Positions 1 through 8,160 of a stretch of 64,000 nucleotides of DNA are shown here, one piece after another. The stretch lies in the NCBI GenBank assembly GCA_030428885.1, contig JAUIEJ010000006.1, positions 186,001-250,000 on the forward strand, read 5' to 3'. The notes under the pieces are model-generated. The model was not told the origin of the DNA and ran no database searches. It saw only the letters and a program-made list of their open reading frames with translations. How positions within the stretch are numbered: position 1 is the first letter of the stretch; each line of letters starts with the position of its first letter. A program made the translations under genes and the position numbers. The DNA comes from Gemmatimonadota bacterium. Lineage in GTDB: Bacteria; Gemmatimonadota; Gemmatimonadetes; Longimicrobiales; Gaopeijiaceae.

Positions 1-1829
1 GGGTCCGGGCACCCACCCTCTGGGAGCCGGGCCCGGGCGCGGATCCAGGGGCAGGCCGGGCCCGCACCGAGCGGGCTCTCGACCCGGCCGACGCCGCACG
101 TCTCGAGGCTCGAGCGTCGCAGTGGCGCACCACGCCGGCCACCGTCGTCCTGGCCTCCATCGGCCTGATGCTGGCTGAGCGCAACGAATCGCCCGACGTC
201 GTGACGGGGCTCACCGTGTCCGGTCGCCCGGCCGATGTGGACGGCGTCGAGGAGGCGGTGGGGTCGTTCATCAACAACGTGCCCCTTCGATTCAGTCTGC
301 GGAACGACCGGCCACTCGGCGATTGGATGCGCGACATCCAGACCGTACAGGTGCAGCGGCAGCCGCACGAGCACGAGTCGTTGGACGTCATCGAGGAGTG
401 GTCCGATCTGCCGGCGGGGAAGGCCCTCTCCGATGGCCTGGTCGTGCTCAACCTGCTCTCATCGGAATACCGCGCCTGGTCGGACATCCGGGTCCGCCCC
501 GTGGCGGCCACCCTCGATGCCCGCTACCGGTGGGTGCTCCAAGTTGCGAAGGCGGGCGACGGTCTCGAACTCACCGTGGTCCACGACGCCGGTTCCGACG
601 GTGCGCCCGCGCTCCTCGACGCCCTGGTGGAGACACTTCGCCGACTCGTGGCCGCCCCGGCCGACGCCACACTGGGCGCGGTCCTTCGGCTTCCGGAGCG
701 GGTAGGCGGGGCCGCCGAGCCCGTCGACCGGGCCGACGGATCCCCCCGCGTCTGGGACGAGGATTCATCGTTCGTCGGGCAGGAAGTGCTCGCCATCTGG
801 CGGGAGGTCCTGGGCCAGCCCGAGCTGGGGCTCGACGACGACTTCTTCGAGAGGGGAGGCACGTCGCTGCAGGCCGCCCGGATCTTCCGGCGGGTCGAGG
901 GGATCACCGGGCGTGTACTCTCGCTGTCGGTCCTGCTCGAGGCCTCCACGCCGCGGCGGCTTCTCGCGGCGCTCGAGGTGCCCTCGGACCCGGCGGGCCC
1001 CCTGGTGCCCATCGTCCCCGGCGGGAGCGGACGCCCCATGGTCGCGGTGCCGGGCATCGGAGGGAACGTGGTCGGGCTCTATCCGCTCGCGAAGGCGTTG
1101 CGGGCCACGCGGCCTCTCTACGGTCTGCAGTCCCGCGGGCTGGACGGGTGCGCCCCACCCCTGACCACGATCGAGGAGATCGCGGCGGACTTCGCCGACG
1201 CGGTCCTCGAGGTGGGGGACGAGGGGATCCACCTCATGGGTGCCTGCTGGGGTGCGGCGGTGGCGTTCGAGCTGGCCCACCAACTGGAGGAACGGGGGGT
1301 CGCAGTGGCCTCGCTCTCGCTGGTCGATCCCGCGACCCTCCTGAGGAAGGACCCCGGGAGTCACGGCACGCCGGGTCAGGAGGAGGGAGCCGGGGAGCCG
1401 GTGGCGCGGGCCTTCGTCGCGGAACGACTGCGTTCGTACTGGGCGGATTTCCGAGACCGAGACTGGAGGAGTCGAGTTCGGTTCGTGCTCGGGAAGGCAA
1501 GCCTGGCGATGCGGCTGGTCCGCTCGGGTGGACGGACGGCGGAGTCCGTTTCGGAGATGAACGCCATCCGGGTCAAGGCGGCCAACACCGTGGCGGTGGA
1601 GGGCTACCGGCCGACCCGGGTTCGGGTCCCCGCCCGCGTGTACTTCTCCGAAGGTACGTGGATGGGGGCCGACGACCCGAGGCTCGAGTGGGTCGACCTG
1701 GTCGAGCCGACTCCCGAGGTCGTCACGACTCCGGGCATCGACTCCGGTGACGCCATCCAGACGTACGCGAAGGACTTCGCCGGCGAGTTGGAGCGCTGGT
1801 TGGACGCCGTCGATCCCCCGGCGCCCTGA
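1..1829 (+). CDS. Nonribosomal peptide synthetase, C-terminal part (C-PCP-TE), truncated at the window edge
   Basis: The reading frame is open from base 3, so the protein starts outside the window. An in-frame ATG lies at 168; residue numbers here count from it. Residues 1-170 are the C-terminal half of a condensation domain (VSGRP, then GSFINNVPLR). Residues 198-275 are a peptidyl carrier domain with the phosphopantetheine serine at 233 (GGTSL). Residues 285-553 are a type I thioesterase. Its nucleophile motif reads GACWGA, so Cys360 replaces the usual Ser; Asp387 (LVDPA) fits the catalytic Asp. The usual C-terminal GxH motif appears as PGIDSG, without His. No adenylation domain lies between condensation and carrier, so the amino acid is either loaded in trans or activated by a domain upstream. 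The protein would release a peptide by hydrolysis, cyclisation or strained-ring formation; the product is unknown. Confidence 0.9.
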   Translation, partial: VRAPTLWEPGPGADPGAGRARTERALDPADAARLEARASQWRTTPATVVLASIGLMLAERNESPDVVTGLTVSGRPADVDGVEEAVGSFINNVPLRFSLRNDRPLGDWMRDIQTVQVQRQPHEHESLDVIEEWSDLPAGKALSDGLVVLNLLSSEYRAWSDIRVRPVAATLDARYRWVLQVAKAGDGLELTVVHDAGSDGAPALLDALVETLRRLVAAPADATLGAVLRLPERVGGAAEPVDRADGSPRVWDEDSSFVGQEVLAIWREVLGQPELGLDDDFFERGGTSLQAARIFRRVEGITGRVLSLSVLLEASTPRRLLAALEVPSDPAGPLVPIVPGGSGRPMVAVPGIGGNVVGLYPLAKALRATRPLYGLQSRGLDGCAPPLTTIEEIAADFADAVLEVGDEGIHLMGACWGAAVAFELAHQLEERGVAVASLSLVDPATLLRKDPGSHGTPGQEEGAGEPVARAFVAERLRSYWADFRDRDWRSRVRFVLGKASLAMRLVRSGGRTAESVSEMNAIRVKAANTVAVEGYRPTRVRVPARVYFSEGTWMGADDPRLEWVDLVEPTPEVVTTPGIDSGDAIQTYAKDFAGELERWLDAVDPPAP

Positions 1830-1848
1830 CGCCGCCGTGGGACCCGGC

Positions 1849-3042
1849 TCATCCTCGGCCGGACCCGCCGACCGCCATGAAAGCAGCGATCAGGTTCCGC
1901 TGCATTTCCGCGGTGCCCGCACTCACGGTGGCACCCAGAGCGTCCCGCACGTCGCGCTCGACCTCCCCCTCCGTCATGTACCCGCGCGCCCCATGGACCC
2001 GCGCGGCGCCGAGCGCGATCTCGGCGATCGCCTCCTGCCCGAAGAGATGCGCCACCGACGACTCCACGCCGGCCCTCCCCTTCCGTCCGAGGAGCACCGC
2101 CGCGCGATACACGAGGAGCCTCGCCGCATCGAGCCTCACTTTCAGATCGGCGAGCCGGTGGGCGACGGCCTGAAACTGGCCGATAGGACGTCCGAACTGA
2201 ACGCGTGTTCGGGATCGCTCGACCGCTTCGTCCAGCATCCGTTCGGCGGCGCCGAGTTGCGGCGCCAGGATCAGCGCCCGCTCCCCGTCCACCGCCGCCT
2301 TGAAGATCGCCGCGCCCGAGCCTGTGCTCCCGAGCAGGTCGGCCTCGGTCACCTCGCACCCGGCCAACACGACGTCGCCCACCGCAGCCGTGCGCAGTCC
2401 CATCATCGCCCGACTCGGTGAGCACGTGATGCCGGGCCGGTCCGTGGGCACCAGGAAGGCCGAGATTCCCCAGGGGCCCGCGTCCGGGTCCGTCACCGCG
2501 AAGGTCACGATGTCGTCGGCTACGGGAGCCAGGGTGACGTAGCGCTTGGTACCGTCGAGCACCCATCCGTCGGCGGTCCGGGTCGCCCGGGTGGACAGGG
2601 CGAAGGTATCGCTTCCCGAGCCCTCCTCGGTCATGGCGACGGCTCCGATCCGTTGGCCGGCGCACGCGGCGGGAAGGACGGACCGACGCTGGGCCTCCGT
2701 ACCCGAGCGCGCGACGACGCCCTGAAACGAGAGCACCTGCGACGCGACCGCGAATCCGAGTCCATTGTCGCGACATCCGAGCCCGAGCCCCTCGAGCTTG
2801 AGCAGGGTCTCGACGAGCCCGTCGCCCGAACCCCCATGCTCCGCTGCCACGGCCGAGCCCAGGATCCCCCGGTCCGCGCATGCCTGCCAGGCTTCCGCGA
2901 AGAACGTCATCGCCTGATCCCGTTCCACCATGTTCCCCGGGTCCAGGTGACCGCGGGCCCACTCCGCCGTGTCCGCCTTGATGGGATGACGGGGATCGAG
3001 GAGCGCGGCGAGATCGAGGTCGGGCGGCGAAGGAGTCTGCAT
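1849..3042 (-). CDS. Acyl-CoA dehydrogenase
   Basis: This 397-residue flavoprotein would oxidise an acyl thioester at the alpha-beta bond. The FAD/substrate region is at 134-147 (AVAMTEEGSGSDTF), and the C-terminal helical domain carries RVQFGRPIGQFQAV near 280-293. Where medium-chain enzymes have the catalytic Glu (YEGT), this protein has SAGT (374-377). A Glu at 254 (GERALILA) sits where isovaleryl-CoA and long-chain dehydrogenases place their base, so an IVD-like active site is likely. The frame runs far upstream of 3042, but homology starts at the ATG at 3042, so I chose that; its ribosome-binding site is weak. It converges on the NRPS gene with 19 bases between the stops. It could feed that pathway or belong to general catabolism; the sequence does not decide. 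Confidence 0.88.
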   Translation of the reverse strand: MQTPSPPDLDLAALLDPRHPIKADTAEWARGHLDPGNMVERDQAMTFFAEAWQACADRGILGSAVAAEHGGSGDGLVETLLKLEGLGLGCRDNGLGFAVASQVLSFQGVVARSGTEAQRRSVLPAACAGQRIGAVAMTEEGSGSDTFALSTRATRTADGWVLDGTKRYVTLAPVADDIVTFAVTDPDAGPWGISAFLVPTDRPGITCSPSRAMMGLRTAAVGDVVLAGCEVTEADLLGSTGSGAAIFKAAVDGERALILAPQLGAAERMLDEAVERSRTRVQFGRPIGQFQAVAHRLADLKVRLDAARLLVYRAAVLLGRKGRAGVESSVAHLFGQEAIAEIALGAARVHGARGYMTEGEVERDVRDALGATVSAGTAEMQRNLIAAFMAVGGSGRG

Positions 3043-3137
3043 GGGGACGTCGGGGCGGGGGCGGGACGCATCGGGGCGATCGGATCCGGCGGACAACGAT
3101 ACGCGCCGGAACGGGCTCGCGGCGAGTACGATTCCCT

Positions 3138-3167
3138 TTGACCTTTCCCGTCCTCGGTGGGTAACGT
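3138..3167 (+). promoter_or_regulatory. Probable sigma-70 promoter of the His-rich protein/TonB receptor genes
   Basis: TTGACC (3138-3143) and TAACGT (3162-3167) are separated by 18 bases. The predicted transcript start near 3174 is just upstream of the GTG at 3193, and this argues against the earlier in-frame GTG at 3157. Confidence 0.5.
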
Positions 3168-3192
3168 TGAAGATCCCTTCAATCGAGCACTC

Positions 3193-3678
3193 GTGATCGC
3201 CTCCCTCCGCGAACTGCGCCGTATCGTCGCGCCTGCCCTGCTGGCCCTCTACGGGCTGCCGGCTGGGGCCGCCTTCGTGGCGGATGCCGTTCATGCGGCA
3301 CAGCACGTGGGGGCCGCGGCGGTGGACGGCCATCGGCGCGCGGTGGCGCTGGGCCTGGTCCACGCCCCCGCTGACGCCCCCGCCGACGCGCCGGCCGGAG
3401 CGACCGACGGGAACCGGTCGGGTGTGGGCGGGCTCGTGCACACCCACGGCGGGACGACACACGCCCACGGTGAGCGCGTCGCGGCCCTGCTGCTGGCGAC
3501 CGACTCGGAGTCTCCCGCCCCGACCCATACGCCGCCGCCCTCGGTCTCACCTCACGTGCCGGCGGTTCGAGCCGCGCTGGCTCATCGGCCCGTCCTTCGA
3601 GCCCCGCGGCTCGATCCCCCCCGCGACGCAGAACTTCCGCCCGCGTCCGCCCCCACCACACCGCCGCCTCGAGCCTGA
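3193..3678 (+). CDS. Small His-rich exported protein of unknown function
   Basis: This is a 161-residue protein if it starts at the GTG at 3193 (a GTG at 3157 would lie upstream of the predicted -10 box). A hydrophobic stretch near residues 10-30 resembles a signal peptide or membrane anchor. The middle is rich in His, including HTHGGTTHAHGE, and the C-terminal third is Pro/Ala-rich and probably disordered. I recognise no family. It lies about 100 bases upstream of, and on the same strand as, a TonB-dependent receptor, probably in one operon. A His-rich exported protein beside such a receptor suggests binding of a divalent metal (Zn, Cu, Ni or Co). That is inference from composition and context only. 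Codon use is consistent with coding. Confidence 0.6.
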   Translation: MIASLRELRRIVAPALLALYGLPAGAAFVADAVHAAQHVGAAAVDGHRRAVALGLVHAPADAPADAPAGATDGNRSGVGGLVHTHGGTTHAHGERVAALLLATDSESPAPTHTPPPSVSPHVPAVRAALAHRPVLRAPRLDPPRDAELPPASAPTTPPPRA

Positions 3679-3781
3679 CGGCAGTCCCGTCCGGTCGTGC
3701 GCGGACCGCGGGAAGGGCGAGCTTCGCCCCTTCTCGACCGGTCCACGCCCAGTCGCGTAGTTCACACTCGAGGTGGGTCCC

Positions 3782-5878
3782 ATGGGGTTTCTGCGTCCGT
3801 TCCAGGCGACGGTTGTCGCCATCATCGTCACGATCGCCCTTCCACGATCGTCGTCCGCTCAGGCTCGACCGCAGGACCCGGTCGACACGCTGCCCGTCTT
3901 CGAACTCGAGCCGCTGACGGTCCTCAGCCGAGCCGACAACCTGATCGGCACCGTCACAACCGCTTCCGTAGGCTACGTCGGCGCTCCGGACCTGCGCCGC
4001 CGCCCCATCACGCGGGTCGGCGAGTTGCTCGAGACCGTTCCGGGCATGATCCTCACGCAGCACAGCGGGACCGGGAAGTCGAACCAGATGTTCGTCCGCG
4101 GCATGAACCTCGACCACGGCACCGACTTCGCGACCCGCGTGGACGGCATGCCGGTCAACCTCGTCACCCATGCCCACGGGCAAGGGTACACGGACCTGAA
4201 TTTCGTGGTGCCCGAGCTCATCGACGATATCGAGTACTCACTCGGCACCTACTACGCCGGGATCGGCGACTTCGGGTCCGCCGGTGGCGCGAACATCCGG
4301 CTTCGCAGGAGGCTGGACGAGCCGATGTTCATCGCAAGCCTAGGGGAATTCGGCCATCGGCGCGTGGTCGCCGCCGGCTCGATCGACGTCGGCGCCTCAG
4401 GCAGCCTCATCGCCGGCGGCGAATTGCGGCGGTACGACGGACCCTGGGTCATCACGGAAGACATGCAGAAGCTGTCGGGAATGGCGCGCTACACCCGCGA
4501 ATCGAGGGACTCGCACTTGTCGGTCCTGGCGCTGGCGTACGACAACGGATGGGATTCGTCGGACCAGATCCCGCTGCGGGCTGTTGAATCGGGTGACATC
4601 TCCCGATTCGGCCAAATCGACCCCAGCCTCGGCGGCGAGTCGTCGCGACACAGCCTCTCGGTCAGTTGGACGCGCTCCCGAGGCAGCTCCAGCCAGCGAT
4701 TCGCGGCGTACGCCATTCGCTACTCTCTGGACCTCTTTTCGAACTTCACCTACCTGCTCGACGATCCGAGCCTCGGCGATCAGTTCCGTCAGGAGGACGA
4801 CGGACGGCTGACCTACGGTGTCGACTTCCGCCACGGCCAGCAGTTCAACGCGCTCGGCCGTACCCATCGATTGACCGTCGGCGGGGAGTTTCGAGGCGAC
4901 GACGCCGACGTCACCCTGTCCCGCACCCGGGACCGTGAGCCCACGTCCATCGTACGAAGCGACGACGTGCGCCAGTGGAGCGTGGGCTCGCACGCCGAGC
5001 TGGTGTCGTCCTGGACGGACCGGTTCAGCACGACCCTGGGGCTCCGGGGCGACTACTACAGCTTCGACGTCACGAGTGACCTCGCCGCAAACACCGGAAG
5101 GGCGAGGGACGGAATCGTGAGCCCCAAGCTCGCCCTGGCCTTCCGCGCATCGGACGCGGCGGAGCTGTACCTGGCCGGCGGCTTCGGCTTCCACAGCAAC
5201 GACGCCCGGGGGACGGTGACCGTCATCGACCCCGCCAGCGGAGACCCCGCCGATCCGGTGGACCCGCTGGTGCGCTCGCGTGGTGCGGAATTCGGAATCC
5301 GGTCGACGCCGTTTTCCGGGCTCAACACGACGGCCAGCCTCTGGACGCTCGCGCTCGATTCCGAACTCCTCTTCGTCGGCGACGCAGGTACGACGGAAGC
5401 CGGCGACGCCAGCCGGCGGGTGGGCGTCACACTCGCCAACTTCTGGCGCCTTTCCGACACGTGGTCCGCCGATGTGGACGTTTCCTTCACCCGGGCCCGG
5501 CTGGACGAAGTCGCCCCCGGTGAGGACCGTATTCCGGGTGCGATGGAGAACGTCCTGGCTGCGGGGATCAGCCGCGAGTCGCCGGGCGACGGGGTGTTCG
5601 GCGCCCTGCGCCTCCGCCGGTTCGGAAGCTACCCGCTCATCGAGGACAACTCGGTGCGCGCCAACTCCAACGCACTCCTGAACCTCCAGCTGGGCTACCG
5701 TTTCGGCGAGGCGCGAGTCACCCTCGCCGTCTTCAACCTGTTCGACGAGAAACACTCGGACATCCAGTACTTCTACGCCTCCAGGCTGGCGGGGGAGCCC
5801 GTCGGGGGCGTGGAGGACCTGCACTTCCACCCCGCCGAGCCCCGCGCCTTCCGAGTCCAGGTGAGTTGGGGGTTCTAG
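3782..5878 (+). CDS. TonB-dependent outer-membrane receptor
   Basis: This 698-residue protein is a gated outer-membrane transporter powered by TonB-ExbBD. A signal peptide ends near residue 25 (SSAQA). A TonB-box-like segment (EPLTVLSRA) follows, then a plug domain at about 55-165 with VGELLETVPGMI and FVRGMNLDHGTDF, then a 22-strand-type barrel ending in Phe (QVSWGF), as outer-membrane proteins do. I chose the ATG at 3782 because GAGGTG lies 8 bases before it; a GTG at 3773 is in frame. The plug carries a VDGMPVNLVTHAHGQGY segment. The ligand is not evident, but the His-rich protein upstream favours a metal or metal complex. Its stop overlaps the stop of the opposing gene. Confidence 0.92.
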   Translation: MGFLRPFQATVVAIIVTIALPRSSSAQARPQDPVDTLPVFELEPLTVLSRADNLIGTVTTASVGYVGAPDLRRRPITRVGELLETVPGMILTQHSGTGKSNQMFVRGMNLDHGTDFATRVDGMPVNLVTHAHGQGYTDLNFVVPELIDDIEYSLGTYYAGIGDFGSAGGANIRLRRRLDEPMFIASLGEFGHRRVVAAGSIDVGASGSLIAGGELRRYDGPWVITEDMQKLSGMARYTRESRDSHLSVLALAYDNGWDSSDQIPLRAVESGDISRFGQIDPSLGGESSRHSLSVSWTRSRGSSSQRFAAYAIRYSLDLFSNFTYLLDDPSLGDQFRQEDDGRLTYGVDFRHGQQFNALGRTHRLTVGGEFRGDDADVTLSRTRDREPTSIVRSDDVRQWSVGSHAELVSSWTDRFSTTLGLRGDYYSFDVTSDLAANTGRARDGIVSPKLALAFRASDAAELYLAGGFGFHSNDARGTVTVIDPASGDPADPVDPLVRSRGAEFGIRSTPFSGLNTTASLWTLALDSELLFVGDAGTTEAGDASRRVGVTLANFWRLSDTWSADVDVSFTRARLDEVAPGEDRIPGAMENVLAAGISRESPGDGVFGALRLRRFGSYPLIEDNSVRANSNALLNLQLGYRFGEARVTLAVFNLFDEKHSDIQYFYASRLAGEPVGGVEDLHFHPAEPRAFRVQVSWGF

Positions 5879-6174
5879 GGGTCTCCGGGGAGCCGCCGTT
5901 GCTCGATGCGTTCGATGCGCTCGATGATGGCGCGCTGTTCGGTCCGCCGGGCCCGCTCCGAACGCACGGCGTAGGTCCCCGTGAGGGCCGAGGCCAACCC
6001 CAGCACGATCCCCGCCGGGAGAATGCCCCCGAGCAGCGTCCCGACGCTCAGCAACCCCGAGAGGAGGCTCATGGCGCCGGGAGCCACCCACTCCCACCGC
6101 GTCTCGTCGAGGCGGTCGAGATCGTCCCGTAGTTGGAGCAGGTAGGCCGCGTTGCGACGGTGTTCGTCGGTCAT
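5875..6174 (-). CDS. Small membrane protein, unknown function
   Basis: This 99-residue protein has a charged N-terminus (MTDEHRRN), two hydrophobic segments at about 30-70 that would cross the inner membrane as a hairpin, and a basic C-terminal helix with a coiled-coil look (IIERIERIEQRR). The ATG at 6174 has GGAGTCCC directly before it and overlaps the stop of the upstream propeller gene (ATGA), so the two are translationally coupled. Its stop overlaps that of the TonB receptor on the other strand by 3 bases. I recognise no family. Confidence 0.65.
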   Translation of the reverse strand: MTDEHRRNAAYLLQLRDDLDRLDETRWEWVAPGAMSLLSGLLSVGTLLGGILPAGIVLGLASALTGTYAVRSERARRTEQRAIIERIERIEQRRLPGDP

Positions 6175-7304
6175 GGGACTCCTTGGGGAGCGGGCACCAC
6201 TTCCAGACGATACACATCGATGAACGGGCGCCCCACCTCGTCCTCGCGATACGCCGCGGCCCAACCGTCGTCGGAGATGAGACGCAGCGCCGGATCCACC
6301 CGGACCGACGCCTGCACCCGCCCCGTGACCGGATCGATGTTCTCGACCACGGCGTCGAGGTAGTCGCTCTGCCGCTCGAGGACCGGGCCCGTGGCCGTCT
6401 CACCTCGGATCGAGCGCACCGGTCCCAGGGCCTCCCGCCACCCGTCATCGGCAATCCACGACACCGCCCAGATGCGACCGTCGGGGGCGATGCGCGGCGC
6501 CTCGTCGAGAAGCGGACGGGGAGGGGCGTCGTCGCGGGCGTCGGGATCGACAGGGGCCGGCGACGACGGAAACCACGGGGGACTCCGCCGCAGGGTTCGC
6601 CGGTGGGTGCCGTCGCTGCCCCACACTTCGATTTCGTACCGATCCACGAGCCCCACGGCGATGGTGCCGTCGGAGGCGACTCCGATCCGCCGGCGGGCCG
6701 CTCTGATCTCGTCGGGGAACGTCGGGACGGCACCGGGCAGGAAGGTCCGCACCACCGCCAGTTCCCGGTCCAGGAGGGCGAGTCGATCGGCTGAACCGCC
6801 GGGTCCTCGGGGGACTCCGGTGAGCACGACCACCGACCCGTCGTTCAGGACCCCGAACCACCCGCCCATCACAGGAAGAGGAGCGGACCGGGCGATCTCG
6901 AGGTCGGGGTCGAGCACCACGAGTCGGCGATTCGAGGCGTCCATGACGAAGGTGCTGTCGGCCGGACCGGAGGCGATGGCCAGGACACCTCCGAACTCCC
7001 GGGGCCCCCGCCCGGGTCGCCCGATGCGTCGCACGAACACGCCGTCCGCGCCGAACTGGAGCAGCTCTCCCTGCCGGTCGAGGGGCACCACCAGGACGTG
7101 TCCGTCGTGCACACGTTCGACCTTCAGGGGCCAGGCCAGGCCGGCGTGGCCGTCCGGGTCGGACAGCGTGACCACCCGGGTGACGCGAAGTTCGCATGCA
7201 CAGGCGGGCCCATCGGGCACGTCGATGATCTCCTGCCCCTGGGCCGGGACGGCCAGCCCCACTCCGATCCAGACGAGCCACGCCCATCGATCCCGTCGCC
7301 CCAT
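6171..7304 (-). CDS. Secreted 6-bladed beta-propeller protein
   Basis: This is a 377-residue protein with an N-terminal signal peptide (WAWLVWIGVGLAVPAQGQ). The body shows repeated beta-propeller blade motifs typical of NHL/6-bladed propeller proteins, such as LLQFGADGVFVRRIGRPGRGPREF at about 70-95 and YEIEVWGSDGTHRRTLRR further on. Such proteins bind ligands or partners in the periplasm and lack a known enzyme activity. The ATG at 7304 overlaps the last base of the upstream lipoprotein's stop, so I prefer it to the longer frame. It is the middle gene of a three-gene operon read right to left (8104 to 5875). Confidence 0.78.
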   Translation of the reverse strand: MGRRDRWAWLVWIGVGLAVPAQGQEIIDVPDGPACACELRVTRVVTLSDPDGHAGLAWPLKVERVHDGHVLVVPLDRQGELLQFGADGVFVRRIGRPGRGPREFGGVLAIASGPADSTFVMDASNRRLVVLDPDLEIARSAPLPVMGGWFGVLNDGSVVVLTGVPRGPGGSADRLALLDRELAVVRTFLPGAVPTFPDEIRAARRRIGVASDGTIAVGLVDRYEIEVWGSDGTHRRTLRRSPPWFPSSPAPVDPDARDDAPPRPLLDEAPRIAPDGRIWAVSWIADDGWREALGPVRSIRGETATGPVLERQSDYLDAVVENIDPVTGRVQASVRVDPALRLISDDGWAAAYREDEVGRPFIDVYRLEVVPAPQGVP

Positions 7305-8104
7305 CACGGACCCTCGTCCGATGCCTCGCGCCCGGACCGGGAGCCCAGCGTGAAGAACACCCGCAGGATCGGCACCACGTCGGAGCGACCGTTCCGCTGT
7401 CGGAGCCACGTTGCCGTCACCTCCATGGTCAGACCCAGTTCCGTCACGGTGGGCTCACGGCGACCGTATCGCTCCCGCCGCCCCGCCGCCCGGACGCCGA
7501 ACATGACCGAGCGCGCAGTCCCACTGCTGGATCGGGCCCAGTCGTCGCGGCCGAGCCGGGAACGGAAGGAGCTGTACCCGCCTCCCGCCCACGCGTCCAC
7601 GATCAGTTCCTCCTGGACGGCCGTCGATACGCTCACCAGGGACGTGATATTTCGGTTCGAGGCGCGGGCGGTGAACTGGGAACCGAAGAGGCCGCCGTTG
7701 GCGTCGGCCCGGTACCAGTAGAGGGCGGGAGAGGCCGACCACGCCCAATGGTCGCCGCCGAGCAGCCTCACCATGGCATGGAGCCCTCGCGAGCGGCTGA
7801 TGCCCACGTCGAACCAATCGACGAAGGCGACGGTGAGGCCGGCGTCCAGGGATCCGGCGGGGGTGGTGAGGGAGTCGGGGTTGGGGATCGGGTTCAACAA
7901 CTCCGTGCCGTTCTCCTCGTACACCTCCGGGAGGGTCCCGACGAGCTCGACGTTCTTCCCGATGCCGAGGTGCGCTGCGGCGCCTCGCCCGATGGGGTGA
8001 CCGCGACCGGGGGCGATGCCGCCCAGGGGAATCGAGGCCTGGCATCCCGCCAGGCAGACGGCGAGACCTGCGACCCATACCGACCCGCGCACACGACAAC
8101 TCAT
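7304..8104 (-). CDS. Outer-membrane lipoprotein, probable beta-barrel
   Basis: This 266-residue protein has a lipoprotein signal with lipobox LAGC (Cys21). The mature part is rich in alternating hydrophobic and aromatic residues (LYWYRADANGGLFGSQF, LGLTMEVTATWLRQRN), suggesting an outer-membrane or surface beta structure. It ends with a strand (ILRVFFTLGSR) and a short polar tail. It is the first gene of an operon with a secreted propeller and a small membrane protein. I recognise no named family. Confidence 0.65.
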   Translation of the reverse strand: MSCRVRGSVWVAGLAVCLAGCQASIPLGGIAPGRGHPIGRGAAAHLGIGKNVELVGTLPEVYEENGTELLNPIPNPDSLTTPAGSLDAGLTVAFVDWFDVGISRSRGLHAMVRLLGGDHWAWSASPALYWYRADANGGLFGSQFTARASNRNITSLVSVSTAVQEELIVDAWAGGGYSSFRSRLGRDDWARSSSGTARSVMFGVRAAGRRERYGRREPTVTELGLTMEVTATWLRQRNGRSDVVPILRVFFTLGSRSGREASDEGP

Positions 8105-8160
8105 GCGCCAACATGCAACCGCAATGCGCAGCCTGCCAGCCGTATGGTCGATGCGGGGGC

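Noticed and set aside
3157-3195. GTG 3157 as the start of the His-rich protein.
   Set aside because: It lies upstream of the predicted -10 box, so it would not be transcribed from that promoter.
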